Positions 23,394 through 23,787 of a DNA stretch of 23,787 bases are shown here, piece by piece. Numbering within the stretch: the first letter of the stretch is position 1; each line of letters starts with the position of its first letter. The position numbers and the translations under genes were made by a program. The notes below the pieces were generated by a model. The model had not been told where the DNA came from and did not search any database. It worked only from the letters and a program-made list of their open reading frames with translations. This DNA comes from Flavobacteriaceae bacterium UBA2540 (GTDB taxonomy: Bacteria; Bacteroidota; Bacteroidia; Flavobacteriales; Flavobacteriaceae), in contig DDMS01000052.1 in NCBI GenBank assembly GCA_002340765.1, forward strand, positions 1 through 23,787, read 5' to 3'.

Positions 23394-23507
23394 ATGGGTT
23401 TGCTTTTTTTGGCAGTTGCACCTGCAATGATTATCATTTTGTATATCTATTTCAAAGATAAAGAGGTAGTTTCACCCTTTAATATCACTAGTAAATTTAT
23501 ACTTTAG
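23394..23507 (+). pseudogene. N-terminal remnant of a PrsW-like membrane protease
   Basis: A 37-codon frame begins immediately after the ctlX stop: MGLLFLAVAPAMIIILYIYF then KDKEVVSP, ending at TAG. The hydrophobic segment followed by YIYFKDK resembles the start of PrsW-family intramembrane metalloproteases of Bacteroidota as I know them (xLLLALAPxxIIIxYIYxKDKYEKEP). Similarity stops after about residue 23, and the rest of the family (more membrane segments and the metal-binding motifs) is absent, so it looks like a deletion or rearrangement scar. It could instead be a genuine small membrane peptide. Confidence 0.5.
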
Positions 23508-23520
23508 AACTTAAACTTTT

Positions 23521-23540
23521 CTATAGGTACACCTATAGGT
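23521..23540. repeat. Perfect palindrome plus direct repeat CTATAGGT
   Basis: CTATAGGT-AC-ACCTATAG (23521-23538) is a perfect inverted repeat, and CTATAGGT also recurs directly at 23533-23540. It lies 14 nt after the end of the PrsW-like remnant. It might be an operator, a recombination site or the trace of an element end. The rest of 23541-23635 is AT-rich with no recognised feature. Confidence 0.5.
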
Positions 23541-23635
23541 CAACCGCTTTTTAAGAGGAAAAATTGGCCCTATAAAACTAGGTTTTTGGTTCTACAAAAC
23601 AAATTTTTTAGTATTTTTATTTAAAATATTTTAAC

Positions 23636-23787
23636 ATGGATAAGGAATGTCAAGCTGAAAAATGTTCCAAAATTTAAGAATTTGCCCCCTTAGAGATTAT
23701 TGGAAATTGTCTGATAGCTTTAGAAGAAAATCGATTTCCAAAAAGTGAAATCGTTGGTAAAGGAAATAATGTTAATCCAGAACTTAT
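23636..23787 (+). pseudogene. Unrecognised frame with in-frame stop, running off the window
   Basis: ATG at 23636 opens MDKECQAEKCSKI and then TAA (23675-23677). The same frame continues open for 36 more codons to the window end, reading EFAPLEIIGNCLIALEENRF, PKSEIVGKGNNVNPEL. The downstream part looks protein-like (mixed charged and hydrophobic residues), and a single TAA-for-CAA change would join both parts. I do not recognise the family. Alternatives: a sequencing error, a short upstream peptide followed by a gene with another start, or chance. Position next to the decayed PrsW-like remnant supports a degraded accessory region. Confidence 0.3.

Noticed and set aside
1..23787. CRISPR array, tRNA or rRNA genes, or intact insertion sequence
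   Set aside because: No regularly spaced repeats, cloverleaf-like segments, rRNA stretches or transposase motifs were seen; the tail region is too short to identify an element.

Overview
This is a chromosomal window from a low-GC member of the Bacteroidota, most likely family Flavobacteriaceae. The supporting evidence is the AT-rich base composition, the protein sequences (flavobacterial-type L22, S5, L16, EF-G and zinc-free L36), promoters of the Bacteroidota type (TTTG-N19-TAnnTTTG, best seen upstream of rplC), and A-rich start regions with almost no Shine-Dalgarno sequences. All genes are on the plus strand. The species cannot be fixed from the sequence alone.

Layout. (1) 1-3314: end of the str operon, rpsL (5' end cut by the window), rpsG, fusA, rpsJ. 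It closes with an intrinsic terminator whose loop contains the -33 element of the next promoter. (2) 3363-9824: promoter, a 170-nt structured leader with a terminator-like hairpin, then the S10/spc genes rplC-rplD-rplW-rplB-rpsS-rplV-rpsC-rplP-rpmC-rpsQ-rplN-rplX-rplE-rpsN. (3) 9862-14542: a second promoter and a structured leader before rpsH, then rplF-rplR-rpsE-rpmD-rplO-secY-infA-rpmJ-rpsM. (4) 14631-17302: rpsK, a multi-hairpin leader before rpsD, rpoA, an intercistronic hairpin, rplQ and a clear terminator. (5) 17335-21464: carA, eno and gltA, each followed by its own intrinsic terminator. (6) 21476-23393: two neighbouring pentein-superfamily hydrolases, an amidinotransferase/dimethylargininase-like protein and a CtlX-type citrulline hydrolase. 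Together they could take arginine-type substrates to citrulline and ornithine. (7) 23394-23787: a broken region with a PrsW-like N-terminal remnant, a perfect 18-nt palindrome and an unrecognised reading frame with an in-frame stop, running off the window.

Functionally the window is the core translation, transcription and secretion cluster (21 complete small- and large-subunit genes upstream of secY plus one partial, then secY, infA, rpmJ, rpsM, rpsK, rpsD, rpoA, rplQ), followed by pyrimidine/arginine (carA), glycolytic (eno), TCA (gltA) and arginine/citrulline genes. I found no tRNA, rRNA, CRISPR array or intact mobile element. The most interesting material is non-coding: three r-protein leaders (before rplC, rpsH and rpsD) that look like separate autoregulatory RNAs, two of them with repeated segments able to compete for one complementary strand, plus the decayed 3' end. 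No clearly new multi-gene system is visible.
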